From NCBI GenBank assembly GCA_000721375.1, contig JOGW01000003.1, positions 248,001 through 312,000 of the forward strand: 64,000 nt of DNA. The letters are read 5' to 3'. The notes beneath the pieces are model-generated. The model saw only the letters and a list, made by a program, of their open reading frames with translations, ran no database searches and was not told where the DNA came from. The position numbers and the translations under genes were made by a program. This DNA is from Streptomyces sp. NRRL B-3428. Lineage in GTDB: Bacteria > Actinomycetota > Actinomycetes > Streptomycetales > Streptomycetaceae. Below are positions 47,975 through 56,849 of the stretch, piece by piece (position 1 is the stretch's first letter; every line of letters begins with the position of its first letter).

Positions 47975-49483
47975 TTGAGGATCAGAAAGCGCGCGACGGC
48001 AGGCATACCCGATGAGGGGGCGCGTGCCGAGGGAGAGTTCGGGCGGCGTTCGGCGCTGCGCCTGATGGGGGCCGGCGGTCTGCTCACCGCCGGCGTGCTG
48101 GGGCAGGAGCTTGTCGCGCCGGCCGCCGCGCATGCCGCGACCCCGACCGCAGCGCTCGGCATGGCCGGCGCCGCGGATCTGCCCGCCGGCCTCACGGTGC
48201 CCTCGTTCGCCCCCTCCGGGCGCCGGCCGCGTTACCGCAGGGCGACCTGGACCCAGCAGTTCCGCCAGGGCCACGGCTGGACGATCGGCGGCACGGGCAC
48301 CGCGTCCTCCGACCCCGACGACACCGAGGTGTTCTGCCGCGGCTCCCAGTCGGCGCGTGCCACCACCAAGGGCACGGGGGCGCAGTCGAGCATCCGCAAG
48401 ACCGGTCTGCCGGCGATGAATCTGACCGGCAAGATGATCCGGCTGATCTTCCGGGTCACGGATGTCACCCATCTGTCCAAGATCTCCTTCTACTTGGGCA
48501 CCGGCGACCTCCAGAACAGCTTCAGCTGGCGCTTCCACACCCACTCCGCGACCTCGGCCAACTACGTGCAGTCGGGCGAATGGGTCACCGTCCATCTGCA
48601 GTGGGCCGATGTCGCCGCCGCGTCCGGTACGTACAGCCTCTCGGCCACCGGGAAGCCCTCGGTGAAGACGGGGTTCACCGATCTCTCCTTCGCCGTGTAC
48701 GACGATGCCGCGGGCGCCGTGACGTACAACCTCCAGGCCGTGGAGGTCATACCGGACACGACCACGCTGTTCCCCAAGGGCGTCGTCTCGCTCACCTTCG
48801 ACGACTCGCACGAGTCGGTGCACCATCTCGGCCGCCCGGTGATGGATCCGCTCGGCATGCCCGGCACGATCTACAACATCGCCGATGCCATAGGCACCGG
48901 GACCTATCTCACCCTCGACGAGATGCGCAGTCTGCAGGACTCCTCGGGCTGGGAGATGGCAGGGCACTCGTACGCGGGGGCGGCGCACACCGCCAGCTAC
49001 GCGAACCTCACCGCGCAGCAAGTGGACGACGACTTCCGCAAGTTGCGCGAGTGGCTCGTGGGCAGCGGCTTCACCAGTGAGCACTTCGCGTATCCGCACG
49101 GCAAGTTCCAGAAGACCACCGACGGTGTGCCCGTCGACCTCATCGCCCAGCGACACTTCACCACAGCACGGTCGATCATCTCCGAGACCATCGAGTCCTT
49201 CGCCCCGGCCATGCCCTACCGCCTGAAGGCGCTGACGGGTATCAACGACGGCTCGGGGATCGGCGGTACGACCCTCGCCAAGGTCGTCGGTCCAGGTGGA
49301 CAGCTCGACCGGTGCGCGGAGAGCGGCGACTGGCTGATCCTGTGCCTGCACAGGATCACCGCGGGTACTCCGACGGCGAACACCGAGATCAGCCAGGCGG
49401 GCCTGACCACCTTGGTGAACGAGATCCAGAAGCGCGGGATCGAAGTGCTGACCGTGCAGGAGGCGATGACGTACTTCGCCTGA
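47975..49483 (+). CDS. Tat-exported polysaccharide deacetylase family protein
   Basis: A 502-residue secreted protein. A twin-arginine signal (GRRSALRLMGAGGLLTAGVL, cleavage near AAAHA) is followed by a beta-sandwich-like region of about 200 residues (FRQGHGWTIGGTGTASSDPD onwards). A NodB-type polysaccharide deacetylase domain begins at VVSLTFDDSHESVHHLG. The metal site looks altered: the first motif is TFDDS rather than TFDDG, and the H-x3-5-H motif is represented by GHSYAGAAHTAS. I start it at the TTG at 47975, with GAGGAG 6 nt upstream. Likely action: de-N- or O-acetylation of cell-wall or environmental glycan. Confidence 0.87.
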   Translation: MRIRKRATAGIPDEGARAEGEFGRRSALRLMGAGGLLTAGVLGQELVAPAAAHAATPTAALGMAGAADLPAGLTVPSFAPSGRRPRYRRATWTQQFRQGHGWTIGGTGTASSDPDDTEVFCRGSQSARATTKGTGAQSSIRKTGLPAMNLTGKMIRLIFRVTDVTHLSKISFYLGTGDLQNSFSWRFHTHSATSANYVQSGEWVTVHLQWADVAAASGTYSLSATGKPSVKTGFTDLSFAVYDDAAGAVTYNLQAVEVIPDTTTLFPKGVVSLTFDDSHESVHHLGRPVMDPLGMPGTIYNIADAIGTGTYLTLDEMRSLQDSSGWEMAGHSYAGAAHTASYANLTAQQVDDDFRKLREWLVGSGFTSEHFAYPHGKFQKTTDGVPVDLIAQRHFTTARSIISETIESFAPAMPYRLKALTGINDGSGIGGTTLAKVVGPGGQLDRCAESGDWLILCLHRITAGTPTANTEISQAGLTTLVNEIQKRGIEVLTVQEAMTYFA

Positions 49484-49493
49484 CGGCCGGCTC

Positions 49494-49531
49494 GTGGTCC
49501 GGCAGCCCGCCACTGCGGGCTGCCGGACCAC
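49494..49531. terminator. Bidirectional terminator between the deacetylase and GH3 genes
   Basis: A 17-bp perfect stem (49494-49510 with 49515-49531, GTGGTCCGGCAGCCCGC/GCGGGCTGCCGGACCAC) with a CACT tetraloop, 10 nt after one stop and 14 nt before the other. It is the strongest terminator in the window. Confidence 0.95.
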
Positions 49532-49545
49532 ACACCTCTACGGGA

Positions 49546-51756
49546 TCAGCCGGAGACCCTCGCCAAAAGCCTGCTCGCCTCCCTGCTCTTCCCTGCCATG
49601 CGTGCCTGCTCGGCATCCGCGATCAGCGCGGCCCAGTCGGCCGGTGCGTCGCCCGCGAGTACCGCGGCCTGGGCGCGGTCGAGGGCTGCCGAGTCCGCGT
49701 CGAGGGACGACGGTTTGCCGGTGCGCAGGCCCCAGCCGTACGGGTACGCGGGCTTGTAGTCACGGTCGCCGACGTTGATCGGCACCTGGTCCGCGCTCGC
49801 CGGCCAGGTCAGCGGCAGCCTGCCGCTGAAGGGCTGCTTGCCGAAGAGGACGTCCGCGACACCCGCGCCCTCGGAGCCCGGCAGCCAGGAAGCGACCAGG
49901 GCGTCGATACGGCCCTTCGGGTCGGCCACGATCTGCGGGCGGCCCGAGACCACCAGGACCACACAGGTGTCCACGGCCGCGCAGACCTCGTCGACCACCT
50001 TCTGGTCGGCTGCCTGCAGGGAGAGGGACTTCTCCTCCTGGTTGGCGGCGCCGCACCAGCCGCACTCGGGTCCGTCGACGTCTCCGTAGCCCTCGGCGTA
50101 CGGGGTCTCGCCGACCACCACGACGGCCGAGTCCGCGTCACCGACCGGCGCCGAACCGTCCGCGCTGTAGGTGATGTCCGCCTTGGGCGCTACCTGGCGG
50201 ATGCCGTCGAGGATCGACGTACCGGGGATGGTGGCGCCCGACTCGCCCTGCCAGCTGATGGTCCAGCCGCCGGCCTGGTTGCCCAGGTTGTCGGCGTTGC
50301 GTCCTGCCACGTACACCGAGTCCTTCTGGCCGAGCGGCAGGGCGCGGCCCGAATTCTTCAGGAGTACCTGGGACTTGGCGACGGCGCTGCGGGCGAGGGC
50401 GCGGTGCGAGCGGCTGCCGACCTGGTCGATGTCGTCGGCCGACGCGTACGGGTTCTCGAAGAGACCGAGCTCGAACTTCTTGGTGAGGATGCGCGCTACG
50501 GCGTCGTCGATACGGGACATCGCCACGTTTCCGGCCTTGACCTCGGCGAGCAGCAGATCCTGGAACTGCTGTGAGGTGTTGGGCTCCATGAACATGTCGG
50601 TGCCCGCGTTCACCCCGGTACGGACCTTGTACGCGGTCAGGCCGCCGTTGGCCGGATCGGCCGGGTCGGGGATCTGGTGGATGCCCTCCCAGTCGGAGAT
50701 CACGAACCCGTCGAAGTCCATCCGGCCCTTCAGGGTGCCGGTGAGCAGGTCCTTGTTGGCGTGCATCTTGGTCGGATTGCCGAGTCCGTCCTCGGTCCAG
50801 TCGACGCTGGAGAACGAGGGCATGACGCTGCCGACGTCGTGGCGGTCGAGGGCCGGGCCGTACGGGGCGAGATGCAGTCGCGCGAAGTCGCTCTTGCCGG
50901 TGACCGTGATGCCCTGGTCGATCGTGTACTTCTGCTCCCACCAGGGCTTGCCCTTGTTCGCCTCGGCGGTGGCCGTGTCGAAGCGGGTGCCGCCGTCACC
51001 GGCGAAGTGCTTGGCGGTGGCGAGGACTTCGTCGTCGTCGTAGCCGCGCCGGGGGCCGTTGCCCTGCATTCCGGAGATGATCGAGGACATACGGGAGGCA
51101 AGGGCCGGGTCCTCGCCGAAGCTCTCGTACGTGCGGCCCCAGCGCTCGTCGCGGGAGACGCACACGCAGGGCGAGAAGTTCCAGGGGATGCCGGTGGCCC
51201 GTACCTCTTCGGCGGTGGCGTGGCCGATGCGCTCGGCGAGCTGCGGGTCGCGGGTGGCGCCGAGGCCGATGTTGTGCGGGAAGACCGTCGCGCCGTACAC
51301 GTTGCCGTGGCCGTGCACCGCGTCGATGCCGTAGATCATGGGGATCTTGAGCCGGGTCTGCAGGGCCTGTTCCTGGAAGGTGTTGACCATCTCGACCCAG
51401 GCGGCGGGGGTGTTCGTCGCCGGGGTGGAGCCGCCGCCGGAGAGCAGCGAGCCGAGCAGCTGGGTCTTCACCTTGGTCGGGTCGTCGGCGACCGCGGCCC
51501 GTTCGGCCTGGGTCATCTGGCCGATCTTCTCCTCCAACGTCATGCGCTTGAGGAGGTCGGTGACGCGGCGCTGGGTGGACTGACCGGCGTCGAGGTAGAG
51601 CGGCTGTGCCTGTGCCTGTGGTTCGGCGTCCGGTGCCTGGGCCCACGCGGGGGCGAGCGGGCCGAGCAGGGCGGTGACGGCTGCGGCTGCGATCAGGGCC
51701 GAGCTGTGTCTTCTTCGCATCCTTCGTACTGAGGAAAGAGCTCGGGAGTGCGGCAT
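49546..51756 (-). CDS. Secreted glycoside hydrolase family 3 beta-glucosidase
   Basis: A 736-residue exported enzyme. The signal peptide (SSALIAAAAVTALLGPLAPAWAQ) precedes the GH3 N-terminal barrel, which has the conserved KHF..DGGT region (TAKHFAGDGGTRFD). The nucleophile Asp is in FVISDWEGIHQ. The GH3 C-terminal domain follows (SAVAKSQVLLKNSGRALPLG, with the DGPECGWCG region). Such enzymes release glucose from cellobiose and other beta-glucosides. I take the ATG at 51756, which has GAGGAG about 8 nt upstream; the longer frame to 51843 runs into the promoter. The promoter overlaps an inverted repeat, so expression is probably sugar-controlled. Confidence 0.95.
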   Translation of the reverse strand: MPHSRALSSVRRMRRRHSSALIAAAAVTALLGPLAPAWAQAPDAEPQAQAQPLYLDAGQSTQRRVTDLLKRMTLEEKIGQMTQAERAAVADDPTKVKTQLLGSLLSGGGSTPATNTPAAWVEMVNTFQEQALQTRLKIPMIYGIDAVHGHGNVYGATVFPHNIGLGATRDPQLAERIGHATAEEVRATGIPWNFSPCVCVSRDERWGRTYESFGEDPALASRMSSIISGMQGNGPRRGYDDDEVLATAKHFAGDGGTRFDTATAEANKGKPWWEQKYTIDQGITVTGKSDFARLHLAPYGPALDRHDVGSVMPSFSSVDWTEDGLGNPTKMHANKDLLTGTLKGRMDFDGFVISDWEGIHQIPDPADPANGGLTAYKVRTGVNAGTDMFMEPNTSQQFQDLLLAEVKAGNVAMSRIDDAVARILTKKFELGLFENPYASADDIDQVGSRSHRALARSAVAKSQVLLKNSGRALPLGQKDSVYVAGRNADNLGNQAGGWTISWQGESGATIPGTSILDGIRQVAPKADITYSADGSAPVGDADSAVVVVGETPYAEGYGDVDGPECGWCGAANQEEKSLSLQAADQKVVDEVCAAVDTCVVLVVSGRPQIVADPKGRIDALVASWLPGSEGAGVADVLFGKQPFSGRLPLTWPASADQVPINVGDRDYKPAYPYGWGLRTGKPSSLDADSAALDRAQAAVLAGDAPADWAALIADAEQARMAGKSREASRLLARVSG

Positions 51757-51852
51757 GGGCGGCTCCTCGCGAATCGGTGTGTGCCGTGCGGGGTCGTGCG
51801 CGTGCCGTGCGGGTCGTACGCAAAAAGGTGCAGTACGCCTCAACCTTCTTTT

Positions 51853-51892
51853 CTTGAACCGTGATTCAAGTGTCCGGGCATGCTCCCGTCAA
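51853..51892 (-). promoter_or_regulatory. GH3 promoter with overlapping operator CTTGAA-N6-TTCAAG
   Basis: On the minus strand, -35 TTGACG (51892-51887), a 17-bp spacer and -10 TTGAAT (51869-51864). The inverted repeat CTTGAA (51853-51858) / TTCAAG (51865-51870) covers the -10 and the predicted start site, the position expected of a repressor operator. Confidence 0.6.
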
Positions 51893-51932
51893 CCCTTGAA
51901 GGCGGACGAGCCGTCACCCCGCCCCAAAAGTT

Positions 51933-51964
51933 CAGCGGCCCAACTCCGTGGGGCCGGGCCGCTG
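51933..51964 (-). terminator. Terminator of the Hsp90/TPR operon
   Basis: A 9-bp perfect stem CAGCGGCCC (51933-51941) / GGGCCGCTG (51956-51964), flanked by TT/TT, 12 nt after the TPR gene stop. Confidence 0.75.
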
Positions 51965-51976
51965 TTCAGATGCTGC

Positions 51977-54976
51977 TCACTGATCCCGCAGCTGAGCCGC
52001 AAGTTCGGTCAGCGGAGCCGATTCCTCGGCGTGCCCGAGCGCGGCCAGCCGGGCGATCGCCGCGTCGACCCGGACGAGCGCCGGAGCCGGGCGCTTCATG
52101 TACAGGCCCTCGACGGCGCCCGCGAGCCGGACGCACTCGGTCCACTCGCCGATCCTGTCGTCCTGCGCCCCGACCTCGCCGAGCAGCTCCAGGGCCTGCC
52201 CCAGAGCGGTCAACGCGGCCTCGTACTCGCCCACGTAGGCGTTCACGCGCGCGTGCTCGTAGGCCAGGGCGGTCTCCAGGGAGCGGCCCTGCGCCTGGTA
52301 GCCGTCCGCGCGGGCCGCGTCGGCGACCCGCTCGGCGTCGGCGAGTACGGCGCGGGCGTCGGCGAGTCCGCCCGGGCCCTGCTGCTTGGCCTGCAGCCGG
52401 GCCACCTCGCGCAGGTTGTTGCTGAGCTGCTCGTAGCGCGGGGACTCGGCGTGGGCGGTCAGCGCCTGGGCCAGGGCCGCGCGGGCCTGCTCGAACTCAC
52501 CCGATTCCGCGAGGAGTACGGCGGTCTCGCCCGCGATCATCGCGTGGCTGCCCGGGTCGTCGTCCCAGCCCGCCGACTCGGCGGCGAGGGCCGCGAACTC
52601 CACCGTCGCCGCCTTGAGATCGCCGCCCTCGTGCAGCGCGCGGGCCCGGGTCAGCCGCAGCTGCGCCGTGAGCCGGTCGTCGAGCTCGCCGCCGGCGATG
52701 TCGGGTTCCGCGAGTACGGAGTCCAGCAGGGCGATGGCGTCCTCGATACGGTCCAGATCGATGCTGAGCTGGGCCGCGTTGCTGTACGCGCAGAAGCCGT
52801 CCACACGGCTGCCGTGGCGCAGATGCAGCTCGGCGGCGCGGGTGAGGTGGCGCAGGGCCTCCTCCGGGCGGCCCAGGCGCATGGCGGCCTCGGCCAGATC
52901 GTTGTGGAAGCGCGCGCGGTCGTCGGTGTCCGCGGGCCAGTCGGCGGCAAGACGCAGGGCCTCGGTCAGGTCCGAGTGCGCGGCCTGGAGCTTCTGCGTG
53001 CCGAGGTGGACCCGGCCGCGCAGACCGAGGGTGCGCGGCAGATGCCAGGCGGGGCCCGCACTTCTCAACTGCGTGATGAGCGCGTCGAGTTCGACGGTCG
53101 CGGCCGGCAGATCGCCGGCGAGTGCGTGCAGCGTGCCGCGCAGGAGCCCGGCGCCCGAGACCTGGTTGGCCAGCCCGTGACGCTGCGCGAACTCCTGCAG
53201 CAGATCGAGGTCGGCGAAGGCGGGGGCGATGTGCTCCTGGCTGCGGGAGGTCTGCAGCCGCAGACCGAGGGCGGAGGCGCGCAGCCGCAGGAGACGGGCT
53301 TCCAGCTGGGGGGTGAGGCCCGGCGTCTCCTGGTGCAGCCGGACGATGGCGGCATGGGCGGCGGTCAGCGCGTCGATCTGCGCGGCCTGGTGCGCCTCTT
53401 CGTCGGCGGGACCGCCGTTTGCCGGCGCCGGCGCCTCGGCCGCCGCGAGCAGCGCGCAGCCCTGGGCGACGGCGGCGTGACCGGGCAGGCCCGCGTCCTC
53501 GTAGAGACCGGCCGACTCCTCGTGGAGTGCGACGGCGGTGTCGAAGTCGTCCTTCGTACGGGCCTTGTACGCCTCGTCCGTCAGGAGGTCCGCGCGCAGC
53601 TGCCCGAGCGGTCCGACCGCCGGGTCGTCGGGGTGGCGGTAGTCGCGCGCTGCCGTCAGGACCCGCAGGCGCGCCCAGCATGCGGTGTCGTCCGGGTGGC
53701 CCTGATCGTCCAACTCCCTTGCCCGCAGGATCAGTTCGGGTACGGAGTCGGGTACGGGGGTGGCCGTACGGGCGGCGGCCGCGGTGGTCGCGGCGGCCTG
53801 GACCTGGGGCGCCTGCGCGTCCTGGGCCACGTCGTCGAGCTCGCGCGGCCGCAGGGTCAGCTCCAGGGCGTCGAGCAGGGGCTTGCGCTCAAGACGGGCG
53901 CGCCGGCGATCGCTCTGCGTCGTACTGCCGTTGCGGGTGTCGAAGCGGGCGGCGAGCTCGTCGGCACGGCGGCCGGCTTCCGCGCGCAGCCCTGCGACCG
54001 TCCAGGAACGCCCCGCGTATCCGGCGGCGGCGAGCTCCCCGTGGCCGAGGAACTCCACGCGCTGGAGCAGGACTTCCACACCGGTGAGGAAGTCGAGCAG
54101 ATCGGAGGGCGAGTCGACCTCCGCGAACAGGTTGCGGTTCTCGGAGAGCAGCTCGAGACCGCGCGCCTCGTTCCCGGTCAGCGCGCAGAACTCCAGATGA
54201 CGGCCGACCTCCGCGGCCATCGAGGCGCTGCGCCGGCTCGCGCGGTAGCCGGCGAGGTGCAACTCCCTTGCCCGGTCCGCCTGTCCGGTACGCAGCAGCG
54301 GAAGCAGGGCGTACGAGATGGAGCGGGCCGGCTCCTCCTGGCAGGAGTCCTTGCCGCAGAGCACCGGCTCCCAGATGCTCAGGGCGCGCTGATCGTCGCC
54401 CGCCGCGAGGTGATGGCGGGCCCGGTCGCAGATCTCACAGGCCTCGCAGTCGCTGTAGCGGCTGCGGGCTCGGCCCGCCCACAACTCGTAGGCGAGCGCG
54501 GTGTCCCCGCCGGTGTGGGCGGCCAGGTGGTAGGCCTGCCCGTAGTACGGCTGCAGATCCAGATCGGCCTTGACGTAGCGGTCGCGCATCTCCCCCAGCC
54601 ACTGGCGCAGAGTCTCCAGGGGTATCTCGGGCAGCGCGAGCAGCGCGTTGGCCACCCACTTGAAGCGCCAGAAGAGCTGGTGGCGGGTGCGCTCGTCGAA
54701 GACGTCGGGCTGCTCGTCGTAGATGTTGAGCAGCCTGGCGAAGACGACCGGGGACTTACGGGGTTCGGAGCCGTAGGTGTAGGCCTCCTGCAGTTCGAGC
54801 AGCGCGTCGACGAGCACGGAGGGCTCGGCGAACTGCTCGGCCGCGTCGACGAGTTCCTCGGCGGTGACGGTGCGCGTACGGCCGTAGGGACGGCGGTCGT
54901 TCTCGCGCAGCGCGTCGTAGAGCTCGTCCGTGTTCTGGAGGTCTCGCGGGTTCCGGGGCAGGGGTGCGGTCGGCAT
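51977..54976 (-). CDS. Large tetratricopeptide-repeat protein in an Hsp90-like operon
   Basis: A 999-residue cytoplasmic protein made of helical pairs. TPR-like motifs run through the C-terminal 550 residues (for example RFHNDLAEAAMRLGRPEEAL, RHLTRAAELHLRHGSR). The first 370 residues hold a different helical region with a cysteine group (Cys177, 180, 183, 207, 212; DCEACEIC and LCGKDSC) that could bind zinc. The middle (about 375-430) is an Ala/Thr-rich linker. It starts at the ATG at 54976, two bases after the Hsp90-like stop, so the two are co-translated. TPR proteins are the classical Hsp90 co-chaperones in eukaryotes; a similar pairing here is inference. Confidence 0.88.
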   Translation of the reverse strand: MPTAPLPRNPRDLQNTDELYDALRENDRRPYGRTRTVTAEELVDAAEQFAEPSVLVDALLELQEAYTYGSEPRKSPVVFARLLNIYDEQPDVFDERTRHQLFWRFKWVANALLALPEIPLETLRQWLGEMRDRYVKADLDLQPYYGQAYHLAAHTGGDTALAYELWAGRARSRYSDCEACEICDRARHHLAAGDDQRALSIWEPVLCGKDSCQEEPARSISYALLPLLRTGQADRARELHLAGYRASRRSASMAAEVGRHLEFCALTGNEARGLELLSENRNLFAEVDSPSDLLDFLTGVEVLLQRVEFLGHGELAAAGYAGRSWTVAGLRAEAGRRADELAARFDTRNGSTTQSDRRRARLERKPLLDALELTLRPRELDDVAQDAQAPQVQAAATTAAAARTATPVPDSVPELILRARELDDQGHPDDTACWARLRVLTAARDYRHPDDPAVGPLGQLRADLLTDEAYKARTKDDFDTAVALHEESAGLYEDAGLPGHAAVAQGCALLAAAEAPAPANGGPADEEAHQAAQIDALTAAHAAIVRLHQETPGLTPQLEARLLRLRASALGLRLQTSRSQEHIAPAFADLDLLQEFAQRHGLANQVSGAGLLRGTLHALAGDLPAATVELDALITQLRSAGPAWHLPRTLGLRGRVHLGTQKLQAAHSDLTEALRLAADWPADTDDRARFHNDLAEAAMRLGRPEEALRHLTRAAELHLRHGSRVDGFCAYSNAAQLSIDLDRIEDAIALLDSVLAEPDIAGGELDDRLTAQLRLTRARALHEGGDLKAATVEFAALAAESAGWDDDPGSHAMIAGETAVLLAESGEFEQARAALAQALTAHAESPRYEQLSNNLREVARLQAKQQGPGGLADARAVLADAERVADAARADGYQAQGRSLETALAYEHARVNAYVGEYEAALTALGQALELLGEVGAQDDRIGEWTECVRLAGAVEGLYMKRPAPALVRVDAAIARLAALGHAEESAPLTELAAQLRDQ

Positions 54977-54978
54977 CG

Positions 54979-56796
54979 TCAGCTGTCCTTGCGCAGAGCG
55001 TGGGCGAGCAGGTCGAGGAAGGAACGGTTGATCAGGCTCGATTCGGCGGGCCTGAGCGGGCGCCGGGAGAGCAGGGCGGCCTGTCCGTAGAGCGCTTCGG
55101 CGCTGGTGCGGGCGAGCTCGGGCTCGTCGATGGCCACGGCCGTACGGACCAGGGGGTTGAGCTGGTTGAGGATCAGCTGGGCCCGTGGCGCCTCCTGGCG
55201 CAGATGGCCGAGGATGCCGCCCCACAGACCGCCGTCCTGCTCCCGGGCGAGCTGGGAGCGGGTGCGCTCGTGGCGGGCCTCGCGGCTGTCGACGAGCAGG
55301 GCCGGGGCGGAGGCGGGCTGGAACGAGCGCAGGGCGACGTCGCAGTCGAAGACGGCCAGGGCGTCGCGGGCCCGGGCGAGATAAGCCGCGGCCGCCATCT
55401 CCGTCTCGCGGTCGACGGGGTCGAGATGGGCGGTGAGCGTCTCGGGGTCGAGATCGGCGACGCTGACCTCGGGACGTATCTCGGGCAGCCGGTGGACCAG
55501 CTCGCGGTCGTAGGTGTAGCCGCCGTTGACCACACCGAGACCGGCCGCCGAGGCGATCGCGGCGACCTGCCGGAACTCCTCCACGCTGTTGGTGACGAGC
55601 ACCGTGCGGTGGGTGCGGGAGAACTCGTCGAGCGTGGCGTGCCCGTCGGTGGTCTCGAACGGCAGCCAGGGAAGCAGCATCCGCAGGATCTCGTCGTCGT
55701 GCACGGCGAGGGACTTCACGGCCAGGTGGTGGACCTGGAGGAAGCGGGCAAGCAGATCGGGGTCGCTCGCGGCGGCCTTGGCGATCCACTCGCGAAGGCG
55801 GTCGGCGAGCGCGTCGCGTACGGCGGCGAGGGTGTCGTCCTCGTAGAGGGCCTCGCGCGAGGCGGTCGGGCGCAGGGACTCCGCGTCTACGACGCACCGT
55901 ACGAAGAAGGCCCAGTCGGGCAGGATCTCCGGGGCCTGCTCGGACAGGAGCATGCCCTTGACGTGCACGCGGTGTCCGTGGCGGCGGCCGGACGGTACCG
56001 CCTCGGGCAGGATGCAGGCGATGCCCTTCAACCCGACGGCGGGCAGGTCGAGTTCGATGGTGTCGAGCGGCTTGAAGCCGAAGACCTCTTCGCCGTACGC
56101 GGCCAGCGCGCGGCCCCGGGCACCCGGGGTCGGATGGGTCAGGGACCACGGCGCGGGTTCGGCGTTGACGGGGACGGCGGGACCGCTCGTACCGTCGGCG
56201 AAGGTGACCGGGTGGCGCAGGAGCGAGCCGAAGTGGCGGGCCAGGGCGTGCACCTGGGCCGGGCGGGTCCACTCGGCGGCATCGGCGCGGGGCGTCAGCG
56301 TGACGGTGGTGCCGGGCTGCGGGCGGGCCGAGGCCGGGAGCGTACGCACCGTGTAGCTGCCGTCGCCGCGGCCGCGCCATTCGACGGCGGGGGCGCCGGG
56401 GGTGCGGGCGCTGCGGCTCACGACGTGGATCTCGTCCGCGACCAGGAAGCAGGAGAGCAGCCCGATGCCGAACTGGCCGATGAAGTCCGCCCGTTGCTCG
56501 GCGATCTTCTCGGCGCGCTTGGAGCTGCGGCCGATGGTGGCGAGGAAGCTGTGCACGTCGGCCTCGGTGAGACCCACACCGTCGTCCTCCACACGGACCG
56601 TCGCGCCGTCCGCGTACAGGCGGATGCCGTACGAACCGGCCTCCAGGTTGTTGCGGGCGGTGAGGGCGTCCACGGCGTTCTGCAGCAGTTCGCGCAGGTA
56701 GACCCGGGGGCTGGAGTAGAGGTGGTGGGAGAGGAGGTCGACCAGACCGCGCAGGTCCACCTGGAAGGTGCGGTCGTTGTTCTCGGGAAGAGTCAT
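54979..56796 (-). CDS. Divergent Hsp90-family (HtpG-like) ATPase
   Basis: A 605-residue GHKL ATPase with the Hsp90 N-terminal domain. The catalytic Glu36 and Mg-binding Asn40 are in VYLRELLQNAVDAL, the nucleotide motif is DDGVGL (71-76) and the lid/glycine motif is GQFGIG (107-112). Middle and C-terminal domains follow, but the sequence departs strongly from canonical HtpG (QNAVDA for SNASDA, shorter loops). I start it at the ATG at 56796 (MTLPENNDRTFQVDL). The ribosome site is weak, so coupling to the upstream gene (53 bp away) is likely. It is followed 2 bp later by the TPR gene. The clients are unknown. Confidence 0.9.
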   Translation of the reverse strand: MTLPENNDRTFQVDLRGLVDLLSHHLYSSPRVYLRELLQNAVDALTARNNLEAGSYGIRLYADGATVRVEDDGVGLTEADVHSFLATIGRSSKRAEKIAEQRADFIGQFGIGLLSCFLVADEIHVVSRSARTPGAPAVEWRGRGDGSYTVRTLPASARPQPGTTVTLTPRADAAEWTRPAQVHALARHFGSLLRHPVTFADGTSGPAVPVNAEPAPWSLTHPTPGARGRALAAYGEEVFGFKPLDTIELDLPAVGLKGIACILPEAVPSGRRHGHRVHVKGMLLSEQAPEILPDWAFFVRCVVDAESLRPTASREALYEDDTLAAVRDALADRLREWIAKAAASDPDLLARFLQVHHLAVKSLAVHDDEILRMLLPWLPFETTDGHATLDEFSRTHRTVLVTNSVEEFRQVAAIASAAGLGVVNGGYTYDRELVHRLPEIRPEVSVADLDPETLTAHLDPVDRETEMAAAAYLARARDALAVFDCDVALRSFQPASAPALLVDSREARHERTRSQLAREQDGGLWGGILGHLRQEAPRAQLILNQLNPLVRTAVAIDEPELARTSAEALYGQAALLSRRPLRPAESSLINRSFLDLLAHALRKDS

Positions 56797-56849
56797 AGGG
56801 AAGTCCGGGGTGAAGAGAGCGAGAGGGGGCGCGGGACGAGAGGCGGGGC

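Noticed and set aside
51674..55090. Very long plus-strand open frame (over 1,100 codons) opposite the TPR gene
   Set aside because: It is an antisense shadow produced by GC-rich third positions. Its translation is low-complexity Arg/Gly/Val-rich, has no domain, and runs through the GH3 promoter and a terminator.
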